Of a DNA stretch of 64,000 nt, positions 23,901 to 38,900 are shown in pieces. The stretch covers positions 277,625-341,624 of the forward strand of contig NMRA01000190.1 of assembly GCA_002633005.1 (NCBI GenBank). Direction: 5' to 3'. A model generated the notes under the pieces. That model saw only the letters and a list, made by a program, of their open reading frames with translations, made no database searches and was not told the DNA's origin. The stretch comes from Phoronis australis (Eukaryota; Phoronida; Phoronidae). The position numbers and the translations under genes were made by a program. Numbering within the stretch: position 1 is the first letter of the stretch; each line of letters begins with the position of its first letter.

Positions 23901-26900
23901 AGCACGACTAATTAATAGAATTAATAGAAGCCGTTATCAACTGAAAAATATGTCTGCCAGGGATAAACAACGAACGGTATTTTTACTAAAATTGACATGA
24001 AAATGGTTGCTTTCTCCTTTAAATTCAAGTGACGTTCATGAAGATGTACTTCATTTTAATCAAAACACAGATCCAGAGCATGTATTTAAGCCAGTATGGT
24101 TATAGCGCTTAACTTTAAATCAGAACAGGAGACTGCAATTTTAGAACATGCACAGACATAGTTAAATTTAAGCGAGATTTATGTTTTAGTTTCAGGCCAG
24201 AATAGGAGATGGAGATTTTAGAACTTGTACAGATGCGCTAACATTAAGACGGCGTTTCTGTTACTTACATTTGTGCATTTAGTTAGATTTTACTGAAATT
24301 GTTACAATATACCGCGCTACTTGCAGTTGTTTTATTATCTAAACGAGCTTATAAAATCGTGACTTTGAACCAAAATAGAAAAACTTAAATTTTCAGGAGA
24401 ACCGGACATCATTTACAAAAAGGGATAGCGGTCGTCTACGGGATCACCGCTCGAAGTTGGTGAACAGTCTTTCCAAAACTTCATTTTTGTAGCGTTTCGA
24501 GCAGACAGATCATTTATCAGATGCGAGTAAACAGGTTAGCATCTGTCAAAAATCAATAGCCAGCTTACCGTTGTCCAGAAAATCGTCTACCTGACAATTA
24601 AAAATATTAACATGCCCTCAGAAATGGCTTTGGCATTATATCCAGATCTCATTCACTTCCTAGCATACCTTCACTTGGACCGAGCTCAGAGGAGTAAGAG
24701 ACACCTGATACTTTCTGGATTCTGGATTGGATGATTCGTATCCCACAAATATACTCTCTGGGATGCGCTCGAATCCATTCACCTCTTCATATTAAAAGAC
24801 AATTGGTTCCTTACCCAAAATGCCATGTCGCTGCTGTTGCCACCAGTACTTCCGCATCCGGTATCAAATGACATCATTGCGTTGTACAGCACAGTCGGCG
24901 CTAATTGGTCTCCTTTTCCCAACAAGTGAACAGCCTGATCTACGGCGAGTAATGCGACTCGAGTGTGTGGCTTTGCCGCGATTTTAATCGTCACGAAATC
25001 CTGAGGTCTGTACAATTCTTTGTCAAACTCTACTGTCACCTTGAATAGGATATAACGCTTTATAGTGTTGTGTACATAATCATTCAGAACATGGTGTTTA
25101 CAACATTAACAAATTAATTTGCATAACTTAAGAGAAAGATTATTTTCAAGAAGTGATCACTTAAAAGGTAGCCCTTCTCTCAAAAAATATTTCAGACAAG
25201 CGACTAGAAACTGAATTTGTGACGCTCGTTATACAGCGATCTTGCCTGTGGTGCGTTTCGTAGAGTAAGTGCGTCGCTAATGAAGCGAGACTAAGTGTGA
25301 CAGGTGAGTGTTTCTCGAGAAAACTTAAGACCTTGCTACCATACACACATATAATGTACAATTGATTGGTTAGTGAGACTGGAATATTGAATTAGGGGGA
25401 AAGAATGTACAGTTTTCGGTCCCTGTGACTATGCCTCTTAATGATTTCGGATACTATCCTCAAAAACCCTAGTCCATACCCCATCAATATCGAGTCTTGT
25501 CCACACACGCGCCTCAACTGCTTCATACTCGGTGACCAAATTCCATACTCTGGGACCAAATTAAAAGACCCGTTCCTGGGTGTGGGTGAGAATTCAAAAT
25601 TATTTTCGACTGAAGGTGGGCATATAGAACATTTAACAGATTTCTGACAAGAACCAAGTTAAAGAAGTCATCCTTAAAAACTGTTTAAATCACAAATATA
25701 TCTTGAACAATAATCACTTGGTAGTGGTCATTATTTGTTATCCACAAACCTCGTTTTCACAGCCGTCTATTACGTCAATGAATATTGAATCAGCGACAAC
25801 TTCGTTTTCGTAGACGTAGAAGACCAGAAGACGAAAACCAGGCGACATTGAAGAATCCACGTGTAGTTCAAGTGTGTAATTGGAATAAATGTTATTGCTA
25901 ATGGAATAATTGTATAAATTGTCCGAGACGGTTTTAACAAGATAAAACATCTTTGATACTTTCTCTGGTTTGTTGAAAAGGATATCAACTTGCACGTCCG
26001 ATCCAATCTGAAACAATATTGAAAACGTGCTGCACACCTATTGTAGTTCCAAGGATATGTAGACTAATATGTAAGCAAGTATTAAGGAACATGTAAAATT
26101 TATTGTTCAAACTAATTCTCCATAAGTACCAGCTCGTACTTAAAGACGGATTCGCCGTAATAAGTTCGCCAAAAAGAATTGCACTTCCGGGAATTTTTGT
26201 TCTGTGTACCCCGTTACAACGTGCTTCTGAGCTCGCTCATCCATTTTTTCCCGAAACACCGTTCACCATGAACGCTTTTTTGTCTCGCTTTATCAATCCA
26301 ACCACATCCTAGACGCCGAGAACGCGTCCATGCAAAGCACAAAATAGTGAGTAAAACTTGAAGGAAAAATGTTTTGCGTTTAAGAGTGCCCCTTAAGAGG
26401 ACTAGGTTCGAGGAGGAACTTTTGATTGTGGGTGTTATTTCGGAGAAGTTCATTTAATTTTTGGCACTATTGTTCGTTGTAGTTTCTGGTCAAATGCCGT
26501 GGTGCACTTTTGTCTCGTATGCTCCCTTAAATGTTTCTCTATACTTCTTGAAGTTGTCCCGGGCGCATTAACAGAAATTCCTGCCATGGATAGTTCCGAC
26601 AAGTGCTGTTAGGCCACGCCAGCCATAGCTACAGTTGTGAAGTCCCACAACCACAAAGCAAACAGGGCGGAAGTTCCCCTGCACACGTACGAATACTATA
26701 ACAAAGGGTTCTTCTTTTCGATGTGTTCCCATGGACATTTCGACATCGAATCGCAAAATCGCAAAGCTTCCTGGCAAAAAATAGACTGCTACATCAGAGG
26801 TTTGTCCATGATTCTAAATCTTTGATCTCATTCCTGGATTACTGGCCCGTTCATGGTTTCATCAATAAACAATATCATCGAGAAATGTGATTTCCCGAAT

Positions 26901-29900
26901 CTTCGCGGTCTGCTGACAGAGCTGAACCCCAATATTTATACAGGATACAAAATATTTAGTGCACAATGGGTACCTTCCACATTCCCCCATAACTGCTGAG
27001 TTAGAACAAGACCTGTTTAATCGTTTAGAAAACTTGATATGCACAGTTTCTCTGCCATAACACAAAGAGAGGTTAATCAGGACATCTCGTATTTTTACAA
27101 TTAGCAGAGGCTGATTTATTTAGCTTGACTAAACTACGTTTTAGTAGCTTTGATGCGTAATTTTTCTAAATTAGAGGAGCACAGAACCATAGCGCTTGCA
27201 AACGATAAGGAGTTAATCTTTGGCACTTGCTGTCTGAGGTACATTGCTATTAATAGGGCTTTTTGTTGACAATTGATTCAAGAATTGTCATGCAACCCTG
27301 ACAGGCCTCAACAGTTAAAAACCAAAAAACTACGTAAATCCGTCTCAAGTTTTCGCCGCAGATAGGACGAAGTAAGCTGAAGGTTTTACCGCGCAAATCA
27401 ATAGGTTCCAATCTACGAAACAGTAAGTTATGAGGAATGCCATTGAATGCTTTTGAGAAACCAATAAACGCGAAATAAAAACTACCCTATGTACTCAAAT
27501 ATTTATCGCACAAAGCTTGAACCATAAACACTCGTTTTGTGGCAGAGTATATCTTTTTATTAAGATAAAGAGAGACTCAAAAAGTTTACCGTTAATTTCA
27601 GCCCAAAAATTTAGTCAAAAATTTTCCAAAAGCCAACACCAGGGACATTCCTGCATAGTTATTATCATTTTTGCCATTAGCTTGTTTGTGAAATGGAGTA
27701 AGCACTGCGTCACACTAAGTTTGGGGATAACACCTAGAATAAAAAATTCCATTAAATAGTTAATGCAACATTGGCGCTATCGTTACTTAGTGCACTTAGG
27801 CATTTTAAAAACTCACCTCATGATAACTATCGGCCTTGTCATCAGGCAATTGTTCAATAGTAACACATATTTCAGATAACAGAAAGCACTGCTAAGATCA
27901 GATTGGTACATATCACTTATTATTATAACTGTCACTTTGCAGTCTACCGTAGTCACTCTAACACTGTCGTAGCGTTAGACGCAGCAATGTCGAACCAAGT
28001 GTCTATTCTCTTTCCCAGTGGTGGGAGAGGTAGCACAATGACAGGTTCATGTACTGTGACTTTTCAGTGATGAACAGAATGAAGTAACACGTAGAGACTG
28101 TAATTTGGTGGAAAACACCGCCGAGCTGTCCGATTAAGAAATAGTAATTCCTACACGCGGAGGTGTGCCTGTCGGTCATGATCTGTTCAAACTACCACTC
28201 CATTCCATAGAGGGCGCTGTGACGGAGCGCAACCATACGTAACAAACCATGCGTAAACGAAATGGTCCAGGAGCAAGCTGAAGAACTTAATGGTTGTGTT
28301 GCATAACATCATTTTTAATTACCTTGAGTGGTCACGGAAAGTGTCGTATCGTTTCTATTAGGACCAACATGATAATATGCCCAAGTTTTGATTAACCCGT
28401 TGCACTGCATCTCTCAGACACCATGGCCAAATCTAGTTACCGGAGATATGTCTCATAATTTTAGTCCATCGGAATGACGTCAATTTCGTTCCATTTTGAG
28501 GTTCACTATCACTTGAAAGTGTTATGAGACACTTTGTTAAGATGTCTCGACCATTTTTACTTACGGAAACTGGTTCTTCTTGTTTGATTGACGCCATGAC
28601 GTAGCTTCCGCTTGGCGAAAACTCACGTGATACAAATACTTCACTGATGCCATGCTTTAACCTCACCTGTAGTGAATAAGGAAACAGCGAGTAATGCTCT
28701 GTCTCCACACTACGATTTTTCCATACGACTTGGTATACAAGTGTCGCATACGACTGGTGTGTAGACCTGTGTTACGACACGATTTCGGAGCTTAAGGTCG
28801 TACGAAATCGGCGACAATCGGGATGTGTACAAAATGAATCAAAAGTTACATACGAAATCGTATAGGAGAAATCAGAATGTTTAGACAGGGCTTAAGAAAG
28901 ATAGGCAAGGTAGACCTGTGTATACACTACGAATAGTCGTAGAACATTGTATTTACTTTGTATACGACAGCCTGAGCATGCAGACACTCGTATACAAGCC
29001 ACATACTATCACGTTATTACACGGCAAATACTGTTTAAGTCAACTTTATAGTCTCTTGTCACAGTATATGACTTCTGCTCAATCAAACGAAGGTCGTGAC
29101 AAAATTGGACGTGCTCTATTACTTTTAGAACACCAGTATACAAGAACCAATCGGATGCCTTAAACGGTTCATCCAGCGAAGCAGCGACGTCAATGAAATG
29201 CAGTCATTGAGTGCAGAATTAAATAAGTGGTCTGTGTTGAAAAGAAGACGTCAAACAAATCTAAAACTGAAATGAATGACATGATTAAACTCATACCATC
29301 ATGTAAGATGCTAAAATTGTTGAACAACGACGTGCCCAACGTAATGCAGCAATATCAATTTCTTTCTGTGAATCACATTTAAAGTTATGTCCAACCCTAG
29401 GTTCTTGCTTCACTTGTTTCGTTCGACAATATATCTCACCGTTAGTTGAATCAAGGAAGTGTCTGCCATTGGCTTAATGCCTGCTTCAATACGCCCCCTC
29501 TGGTCTGTTACTGCCTGTCTGATATCCGGTTGTACAAAGCTTCCGTTCTCGGTCAACAACAATATTATTATCATCACGTCAATTCCAGTTGCGGGTTTTC
29601 CGTTAACCTTAGTTATGTCTATCTGGAATAGGAAGAAATAATGATATCAAGTATGCAGAAGACATTGCAGGATACGCGTTTGCCTGAACAGAGATAGAGT
29701 GCATCTGTAAGTGGAGGCACACAGTCTTAGCACGTGACAACAATAAAGTTGATTTGCTGTAAAATGACTCATTGTGGATTAAGACTCTTCCTGCTGAGAT
29801 GTCCTTGAACAGGAATATCACTTCATTCCAATTAGAGCAACAGATGTTGGACTCATACATTTGGATGGACTTTGGACTATATTATTACTACAAATGTTTT

Positions 29901-32900
29901 TTGCGTTCGTCATGTTATTCCTTATTAAACATTGTTTGGTAAACGAGGCACTTTGTCAGAGCTCCAGCAAAAATTAAGGTCCAGGACAATTTAGGGTTCA
30001 GAATATAAATTGTAAAAGACTGGCTGAAAGCTAATTAGCGTGGCTCCTACCTTTGCTGTGTATGGAAGTCCAGGTTTGAAAAATGAACGTGATCTCGACA
30101 TGTTGACATTATAGGGATTCGCAACGAACTGGCATTCGATTGTTTTTGCAACCTCCTCTGTCCCCGATTTCGTTTCTGTGACTGTAGCTTCAACGAAAAG
30201 TCGAGCACCGGAAATAAACCAAAAATCCGTGCCCAGCACTTCGATGTCGCGAGAAGGAAACTTCACCTCGTGGTGTGAGGGTCCAATCTAAATTATAATC
30301 AAAATGAGAATTTTACCAGTCATCACTGTTCATAGCTGCATTAATGTAGTATTGTGAACTTGTCTATTCAAATTTACACCATGTGACAAGTCTTATACGC
30401 ATCAATTGCAGGTAAATTTCTTCACTCATCAAATACAAAGTTTTCTCATTGGGTGAACACAGATTTCGTGAGATTTTTTAAAAGAAGCTTCAAAAATCAT
30501 AACGTCCTAAAACCGCATTGGTGTGGTGATGGAAGGATGCCATCACTAAAATCTCAAGAGACGTTGGTGTAATTAAACTAGCAAATTTAAAAAATGAAGT
30601 TTTAAAACAAAAGTCAATGAGTGGAAAACTGAATTATGTGAAGCAATACTTGTCATTTTTCGAGTACGATTGCTAATTTCAAGTAAAATTGTTTCCTGAT
30701 AAACTGAAGTAAGGGACAGTGACACCAAAAGTTATTATAAAGTAACATGTTATTTAAGTCAAAATGCATAAATCTATTCTTGGTAAAGAAGGGGTTGTCG
30801 CGCTTCGAACGCTCGGTGTGAAAGCCTTCTTTGAACGGGTTTTTGCATTGAATTAGTTCAAGCAAGGTTTTAGGAATGCATGAAAGCACAATTTTAACTC
30901 TCAAACATGGACCCGTCAAATAATAAGTATATAAGTGGTCTTTTCGCGCCATGTTACGTCGCCAACGGCAGCAGCTTGGAACATTCGCCTATGCTCGCTA
31001 TAGAAGTATGTTTCTGCAAAGGGTAATATAGTATAAGTAAATGGAACACCACTGTGTGCGTTTCATCCGCGGAGATTGTTCGTAGAAATTAGTGAACTAG
31101 GGATTGTCACGGTGGCAACTGATAATTTCAGTCTGGTTAGAGTGATGCTTTTAACATACTGCAGGAAGTACAACGTTAACATGGTAACGTTCAGTGTGGG
31201 CTTTAAGCAGTAGGAAAAGACACTCGTACTATTAATGCAAAATTCATCAGTTTTGTTTAGAATAACTTTCAGAATTCTGAAGATACTAATCAATGCTTTT
31301 TTAGAACATTAGTCACTCAGTGCACGCACTTATTCGTCGGACACTTCCGATAAAATAAAAGGTCTCATTTTTCATTTTTCACTTCGTTGTTGGAAAAATA
31401 ATTACCTGCATTGATGCTGCAAATATAGTGAGGCACCAGGTCCTATTTAAGCAGAATTTGTTAAATTCTCTACATTGCTGCTGATTGGCTTCCTTCGTCA
31501 CTAAGAAGAACTTTTAGTAGCTTTTTAAGTAATAATCGCAGACGAATAATTTTTTATTATTTTTGAAATCCTTGATAGTCGCAAAATGTTAGCAGTTGCA
31601 CAAAAATAAAGTCCAGGGCCCGGGTTCCAATATTTTTACTCGAAAGGAACTCGAAATTATTTTGGCATTTTCTACCCTACTTTTGTGCGAATTTGGGGTA
31701 AGTGTCTATTATTATATGCTCGAGTACAAAATGACTTACGTGGATGATTTTCTAGTCCTAATTTGCGTTTGATAAATCCAACGTTAAAGTTAAAACTTCG
31801 AATTTGAACTCGAAATTTCGAGTTTTTACTCGAGTTTGTAACACAAATACGATAAGTGTCATCAAGTGCAAACTTGGACAAAAAACTCATAATTATGCGT
31901 AAACTCTAATGCATTGCAGCACAGTCTAATAACCACTTAGGCCTATCTTGAGTTCGCACAAAAGTAGCAGAGAAATTGCCAAAAAATAATTTCGAGTTCG
32001 TTTCGAATACAAAGATTAGATTCTGAGCCAAGATTTTTACCATGTGACTACTTTTTGTCTGTGACTGCGCTTTTTTATAAAAAAATTGATGTTCATAACG
32101 ATGGCCGTAATTTCTACAAAAGTGAACTTTATGCCTGACTTTTGCCAATTCCTTAGTCTATTAACTACAAAACTGGGTCTGGGAGATGTCTTAAAGGCCT
32201 TTTAGTTCGCGAAAAACACTCTTATCAACATTTCTTGAAAGTGTTGACTTTTTACAGCGAATCAGGCGCTAAAAAGGCGTAAAAATTTTGGGACACGCTT
32301 TTGTAACGAATAGAAACTGAATTTGCACAAACAAGTGATAACGAGCAGTTGAGCATTGCTATGATGCAAAGATAAGACTCTGTGAACGTTAAGAATTTTA
32401 ACAATAGAAAGTTTTACATGTCTACTGCTAATGCTAAGAAATTCTTTAAGAAATTCGGCCCTTAATAACGACGATCCTATTTCCTTAAAGGGACATTAAC
32501 GGTATTACGACCGAAAAATGTTGGATGGGATAAACTTCTAGAAATTAATAGTCTTCGCCAAAGGTATAAACCAACAAAATCTGTTGTGTTTTTGTGGTTT
32601 CATTACAAATGTTCAAGGCTCGCCGCTACCTGGCAGACATTCAGGCTGGATTCTTCATGTTTGTGTTTACGTTTATTGCAGCTGTCTCTTTCCATATATT
32701 TATGTGCATTTGAAGCCAAAAGCAATAATATTAATTACAGGGATTATCATTATCTGTAGATAAGCCCACCCGTTGAAACGCCCATGCGGCCGAATAAACA
32801 CCCATAGACGTTAGTTTGGTGCTACAACTTCTGGTGTCAAGTGTCCAGATAGTGGGGTTGTTTATTCGGAAAAATTCCTCTTAAAAGCCCACTCATCGTC

Positions 32901-35900
32901 AACTTCTTGTCACAAATTTAGTTTTGTGGAGCATCTAACATTAATAAAAACGAACAGGATGTTGGCGAACAATGCATTTATCAACATAAAATGTAAAAAC
33001 AGTTTTAAGTAAAAAATGTTAGTCAGCAAAACTATGACTTTCCGTTTAGATGCCCCCTTTTTTCGAATAAACGCCCGGGCGTTTATTTGGTGTTACTAAA
33101 GAGCCTGAAATTTTTCGTTTTCCGAATAGTCTCGTCTACGGAAAATTCCGGTAGGTGCAAGCGTAAATAAGTGACAATCATACTGAGAGGAAATAAAAAA
33201 TCCAGTAGTAAATTAGAAATATAGTCTTAGTTTCAACTAGGAAGACTTACAGGTCCTTTCATTATGCGAAACATCTTTATTTCCTTATCAGTTTGAATAC
33301 CCAGTCGGATTAGAACAGATCCAGTGACGTTCTTGCCGTACACGTACCTACACCAAACAATGACAATGTGCTAGGTTCAAAAAACCAGTCTCTGAACTTG
33401 AACGCCAACTTTTTTGACATATTATGCCGAATTTTGTTAGTATGAACACAAGACTTTGTGCCCAGATAACGGTTTACTTAGATGAGCACATGATCTTGAG
33501 TTAGCGCTTTCTGACCGCTGAATTTTGAGCCGAGATTACGAGTTCAAGCCTGAATTTATACCTTTCATGTAATGAACATCACGTGCGAACTTAAATTGTG
33601 TTATCATCTGCCAAACCCTTATGTCTCAGACTGGGCACAAACTCAAAACATCACATACTTTGAATTCATAGTGAAATAGATGATAAAATGTCAAAGATAA
33701 GTTGGAGCTCAAAATTAATAGTGGATAAAAAGCTCTTGACGTAGATACAGCACACGCAGACATCACGCAACTATATCAACGTGATCTTACGAGGATAGAC
33801 AGATAGATACATGCTACAGAAAAGCGATTGATGCACTCATTCCATGTGAACATTGCTCAGCGCCCCGATTCTCTGAATTCACCGACTACCAAACACGGTC
33901 GCGTGGTCACAAAACAGATTACGCACCCAAAAAATTCGTGTTCGGAGTCATAAATGCGGACCACTGTCCGCCTGACATGGTACACACATAGTAAGGAGAG
34001 TATTGCTGTGGTCGTGTACGACCTTCAAGTATCTGATTACCAATATACAAGCACCCTACTCTTTGTATACCTGGATGTTCTATTCATACAAGGGGACACA
34101 GAGTTCTTTCACATACCAGAATCAACAAGAACAACGCAGAGCTTTGAAATGCGCTCACGCCAGCAACGCAATCAGTGTGCTTCTAGGGGTGTCGAAAATG
34201 AACACTGGGTGGCGAAGAATGTGTCAAATCCACCCCAAAATGGATAGATATTATCGCCATCATAACAGAAACTTGTTTGCCACATTTCAATAAAAACTTT
34301 CAAAGAGCTCTGAAGATGCAAATGCAAACGTACATGTAAAAAGTTATTGCCACCAGGGGGCACAGTGGTAATCAGAACCGTCCGATTGTCGAAGGTAGCC
34401 GTAGTCACATTTATGATATAAAACTAATAGTGTCAAAATTTCACAAAGATCCTTTAAAGGAGTAAGGAGATACAGCCGATAAAGCAAAAAAGACAAAAAT
34501 CGCCACTAGGAGGCATCACGGTTGTCACATCGGTCCACAGATCAATGTTTTCTTATCATGAAAAAAAAAAACGAAATCGAAAAAAACGAAAATGACACTA
34601 GATGATGTAAAAATACATTGAATCTATACAAAAATGGAAAATTATCATCTCCTTAATAGAAACCCATTAGCCAAATTTCACCCAAAAATAGTCTAACTGG
34701 TCTGAAGCGCGTCAGAAAACGTTGTCAGCTCCATAGGAACACGTCCACCAAATATCTAAGATCTTACAAAAGGATAAGGTGACACAGCCGTGTACGAAAA
34801 AAACGTCGCTATTGTGCCTAAGTAATAACCTGTCCGAATATCAATGTCAGTAACGGCCTTCTCATCAAAAACACAACTGCCAATTTCCACAGCAGTCATC
34901 CGAGTAGTTTGGCGGATAGAGAGGAGGACGCCAAAAATGGACTTGAAACTTTTAAAATCCCCACTAGGAAGCGCACAATATTAAAATCTGTCCGAAAATA
35001 GAAAGGCATTGTCATTACCATAATAGAAACCTATTTGCGAAGTTTCAGGAAAATCCATCAATAAATGAGATACACGGGAAAACGTAAAAAATGCCAATCA
35101 GGAGCCAATCGTCGGATTGGGTGGAAACTAGCCATCTTCTGTTGTCAACTCTACAGGAACACATCCGCCAAATTTCATAACGTTCCTGTAAAGGTTTAAG
35201 GAGATACAGACGTGGACGCAAAAATGAACAAAATCTCTCTAGGGAGCGGCAGGGTAGTCGACCACGCCCGAAAATCAAAGTCAACTGCGGCATCCTCGTG
35301 AGAAACCTTCAAGCGGTTCAACGTGTAGAAAAGCGCCGGACGCCAAAAAACGGACTCTCAGTTTTTAAAAACGGCCACTAGGAGGTGCAGAACCGTCAAA
35401 AACGTGTGAAAGTATAAAGGAGTCGTCGCCTTTAAAGTAGTTACCAAATTTAACGAAACTCCATTCAAGAATTACGAAGATACAGAGGCAACACTAAAAA
35501 CTAAAACTGCCACTAGGGGGCACAGTGATAGTCGTATCGGTCCGAAAGTCGTCGTCATCCGTCGTCAGCTTCATGGAAACACAACTGTCAAGAGCTTTAG
35601 GAGACACAGATGTGGACGTCGGACGTCAGGACTCCCTGACAGAGATGACGGCAAAATAAACTAGCATAATTAGACTGTTGGACCATTTAGGTTCTGAGCT
35701 GATTCTAATCGATTGGGGTCTCTTTATTTTATTTAAGGTGTATGGAAGTCATAGATCTCACCGAGCCTCCACTTGTATAGTAATGTTAGCAGGTTCGTCC
35801 AATATGTATTCAGGTACACTAATTTTGACTCCAAATGTTGGAACGACTGAAAATAGAACAAATACATCCGGGACATGTAACCGTTATTAAGACAGCTTCG

Positions 35901-38900
35901 CCCAAAACAAATTTATCATCCAAATGTTCAAGCTGATTTCTTGACGTTCACGTTTTCACATGTTCAATATAACTAAAAGTTTGCCCAAAACTTTTTGAAG
36001 TCCGGTATGTTTAGGTGTTTTGTACATTTCCAAACTTTAATTGCCTTGCCCCGAGGCTGGTTTATATGCAAATAGCAATTCAATAGCGAGACAGTATATA
36101 GTGTCGTTTCTTGGCATCGTTAAAGGAGAATGCCACCCGATTTAAGTAATCATTTTTACCGTCTTAATCGGGCTATATCTACATCGCCTCTTATACGGTC
36201 GACCTTACCTCGCCGAGAGGTGTCGCGTTAATCTGTGAGGAAGGTGAGAAGCGACGCAGCGACGTCAGTGGTTCGTCTGCAGAGTGAATGCCGCTATATT
36301 GCGGTGCATCGGTTCCCGCTTGTGCGAACTATGAAGCTTCGAAAAAAGCGGGTATATCGTTTTTTCGACTTCCTCGAGAGCCCGAAATGCTTAGGAATTG
36401 GCTCACGGTAGTGAAGAATGAAAGGTATGCTGTTAATAGCAAGTATGAGGCCGTGAAACATCTCCGTGTCTGTGGCCGGCACTTCGTCGACAGTGATTTC
36501 TCTGACGAATTCCGGCTTACCAAAGAACTATTCATACGTTCCGTTGCCTATGCATGTTCACGGCGCCTCTCTGGTATTTCTTTATCAGTGTATTCCGGTT
36601 CGAATTGATAGCCTGTGAAACCTAACGATCTGACCCGTGAAGTCTTCGTCGGATGAGCTCTTGACTAAGTCGGGATTGGCGCGGGGCGAGTTGCAATGTA
36701 GACGTTAGTTATTATTCTGCGTTCTGTTTCAAAATGAATTATTCTCATCCTAAAATGATCCTCACCAATGCTTATATGAAACTGAAACAAAGTCTGTCTC
36801 ATTAGATACAATGTGCAATGCCTTGGAGTGCTCGTGAGTGCAACTGTTTTGAGAAGCCAGCAATGAATAAACTACTGCGTTAGGCTACCGGCTTTTGATG
36901 CCGGCATTGATAGGTCACGGTAATTGACCGGGCACAGAGGCCGTGTGAGCGCATGCTAATTCAGTGTTTGCTGACTGAAAGCTGTTGTAAAATGATTACT
37001 CGATTTTATATGCTATTGTCACATGTTAGGGGAATCTTTATTTAGAAATACCAATACATTATTCAAATCGTTGTTACTGTACAACCTATGCCCTGACGGT
37101 CTCTGGAAGGGGAACTTCGCGGCCCCCGACAAGTATGTAGATTTCCAGTTTCGTGGATAATTCACATAAAGTATACGTGCACATTATTTCTTTGGCTCAC
37201 TATTATAGTGACTGGAAGTTTAATTTCCAACTCAAGCAGGTTTATGTTCGTGCCAGTCCCGGTGGCCGCGACGGGCCTGATCGGGTTCCGAGCCACTGGC
37301 CGGGATAACAAGCGTTTTGTGTGTTTAGAACTAAAAACAAAATCACAAGTATAAACAACACAGATCTAGGTTCTCCTGTCTGTATTTCACGACAGAATAC
37401 TTCGAATTTATCTCCGAACAGACCTCAAACTCCTGCTACGGCATTACCCTTGGTAAATTGGCCTGCTGAACTTTGTAGGCTACGGTGTGTCCAAATACCA
37501 GTAAATCCGTAACAGCAAAATAAAACAACACGCTTTTGTAAGAATTCGGTGTATTTTTAAGTGTTTTACATCGAAGTTTGATGATTTATTGGTGGTAAAC
37601 GATGAATTCAAGCGATAAGCTGACACCACTAACCCGTGTTGAGAACTGCTGAACAGACTGCGTGTGAAACCAATTACGTCATTGGATAATTTCAACACCT
37701 CCGTCTGCCGTCAGGTGTCAGGTAACGCAACCGAACGTGCCGTTATGGAGTAGAACTACTCGATCTAAATTGATACAAAATAGGTTGTTTTCTTGGGTGG
37801 CATTCTCCTTTAAGGCAGGACAACTCTAGCGGAAATATCTACCACGCTTCAAAACGTCGCTGAGTTCAGTCAAACATTACTAACATTGATCGATTGCAAG
37901 AGCGGTTGATTGGGTTACATTTCGTTAAGCGTTTTTTCTTGCTTACTGTTTACTTTAACCGTATTTTGTAACCGAGGTTACCCAGTCACCAACTCAACAA
38001 CTATTTTCAAATAATTACAAATATTTTAAGAATGACAATGATACCGTATTCCTTCACTTCAACCTTCAGTGAGCTGGTGAGTGCGAACTTCTTCCCGTAA
38101 TACGCGGTTATTGTCCAGTTACCATCAAGGGCGAGGATCGGCAATTTATATGTTTTCACGTAAACGCCATCTTTGAGAGTCATGATACCTTTTCGTTCGA
38201 CTACCACATTTTGAGGGTTCTGAAAGGTAAAAACATCTCAAATTCTACAGTGATTGTGCATAATTGAAATTTAGTTATTTAAATGTCACTCTTATGCGTT
38301 ACCGTACTAATTTGACATGAAACTTATACTTATCCCCAACAACAATGATTCAATAGCTATTGTAAAGAGTGTTAATTGGAATTGACCTTCCAGGACAGAC
38401 AGAGAGGCCACATTCTGAATGGAATCGTTCGCCGGAAAATCGTTCGCTAGCATAAGAGAATTAAAAACAGCTACATTTCCACCTAACATGTGGCGCCACA
38501 GATCTCTGCTTACAGATGCACCAATATACGACGTGCCGTGAAAGGCGAGTCATGAGTGACTGACACAGTTCGCGTATAAAATCAGAAGATACTTACCAGA
38601 ATGTCGATCTGCACTGGTTCTGCCACTGGTCTCATCACATGATCAACTTGAATTAATCTTATTCTCACTGAAACAATATGCCCACAATGGAAAATTTCGG
38701 CAAGCAGTCTAACGCTTGTGTCGACTGATGAATTTAGGGGAATTGCTGAGCAGCTTAAGTCGTATGAGATTTTTTTGGACATATTTCCCCCATAATTCGT
38801 CGATATAGGCATGCGTAAGACGAATCGAAAAGGTTTGCAGCGACGACTGACCACGCGGGAGTGGTGACGCATACTAACTAGAGGACAGGATTTGACTTCA

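Noticed and set aside
24660-24790. Open minus-strand stretch (GFERIPESIFVGYESSNPES) right after exon 12 with a GTATGC donor
   Set aside because: It would need a 30-base intron, has no C3 match, and exon 12 joins exon 13 in phase with continuous homology.
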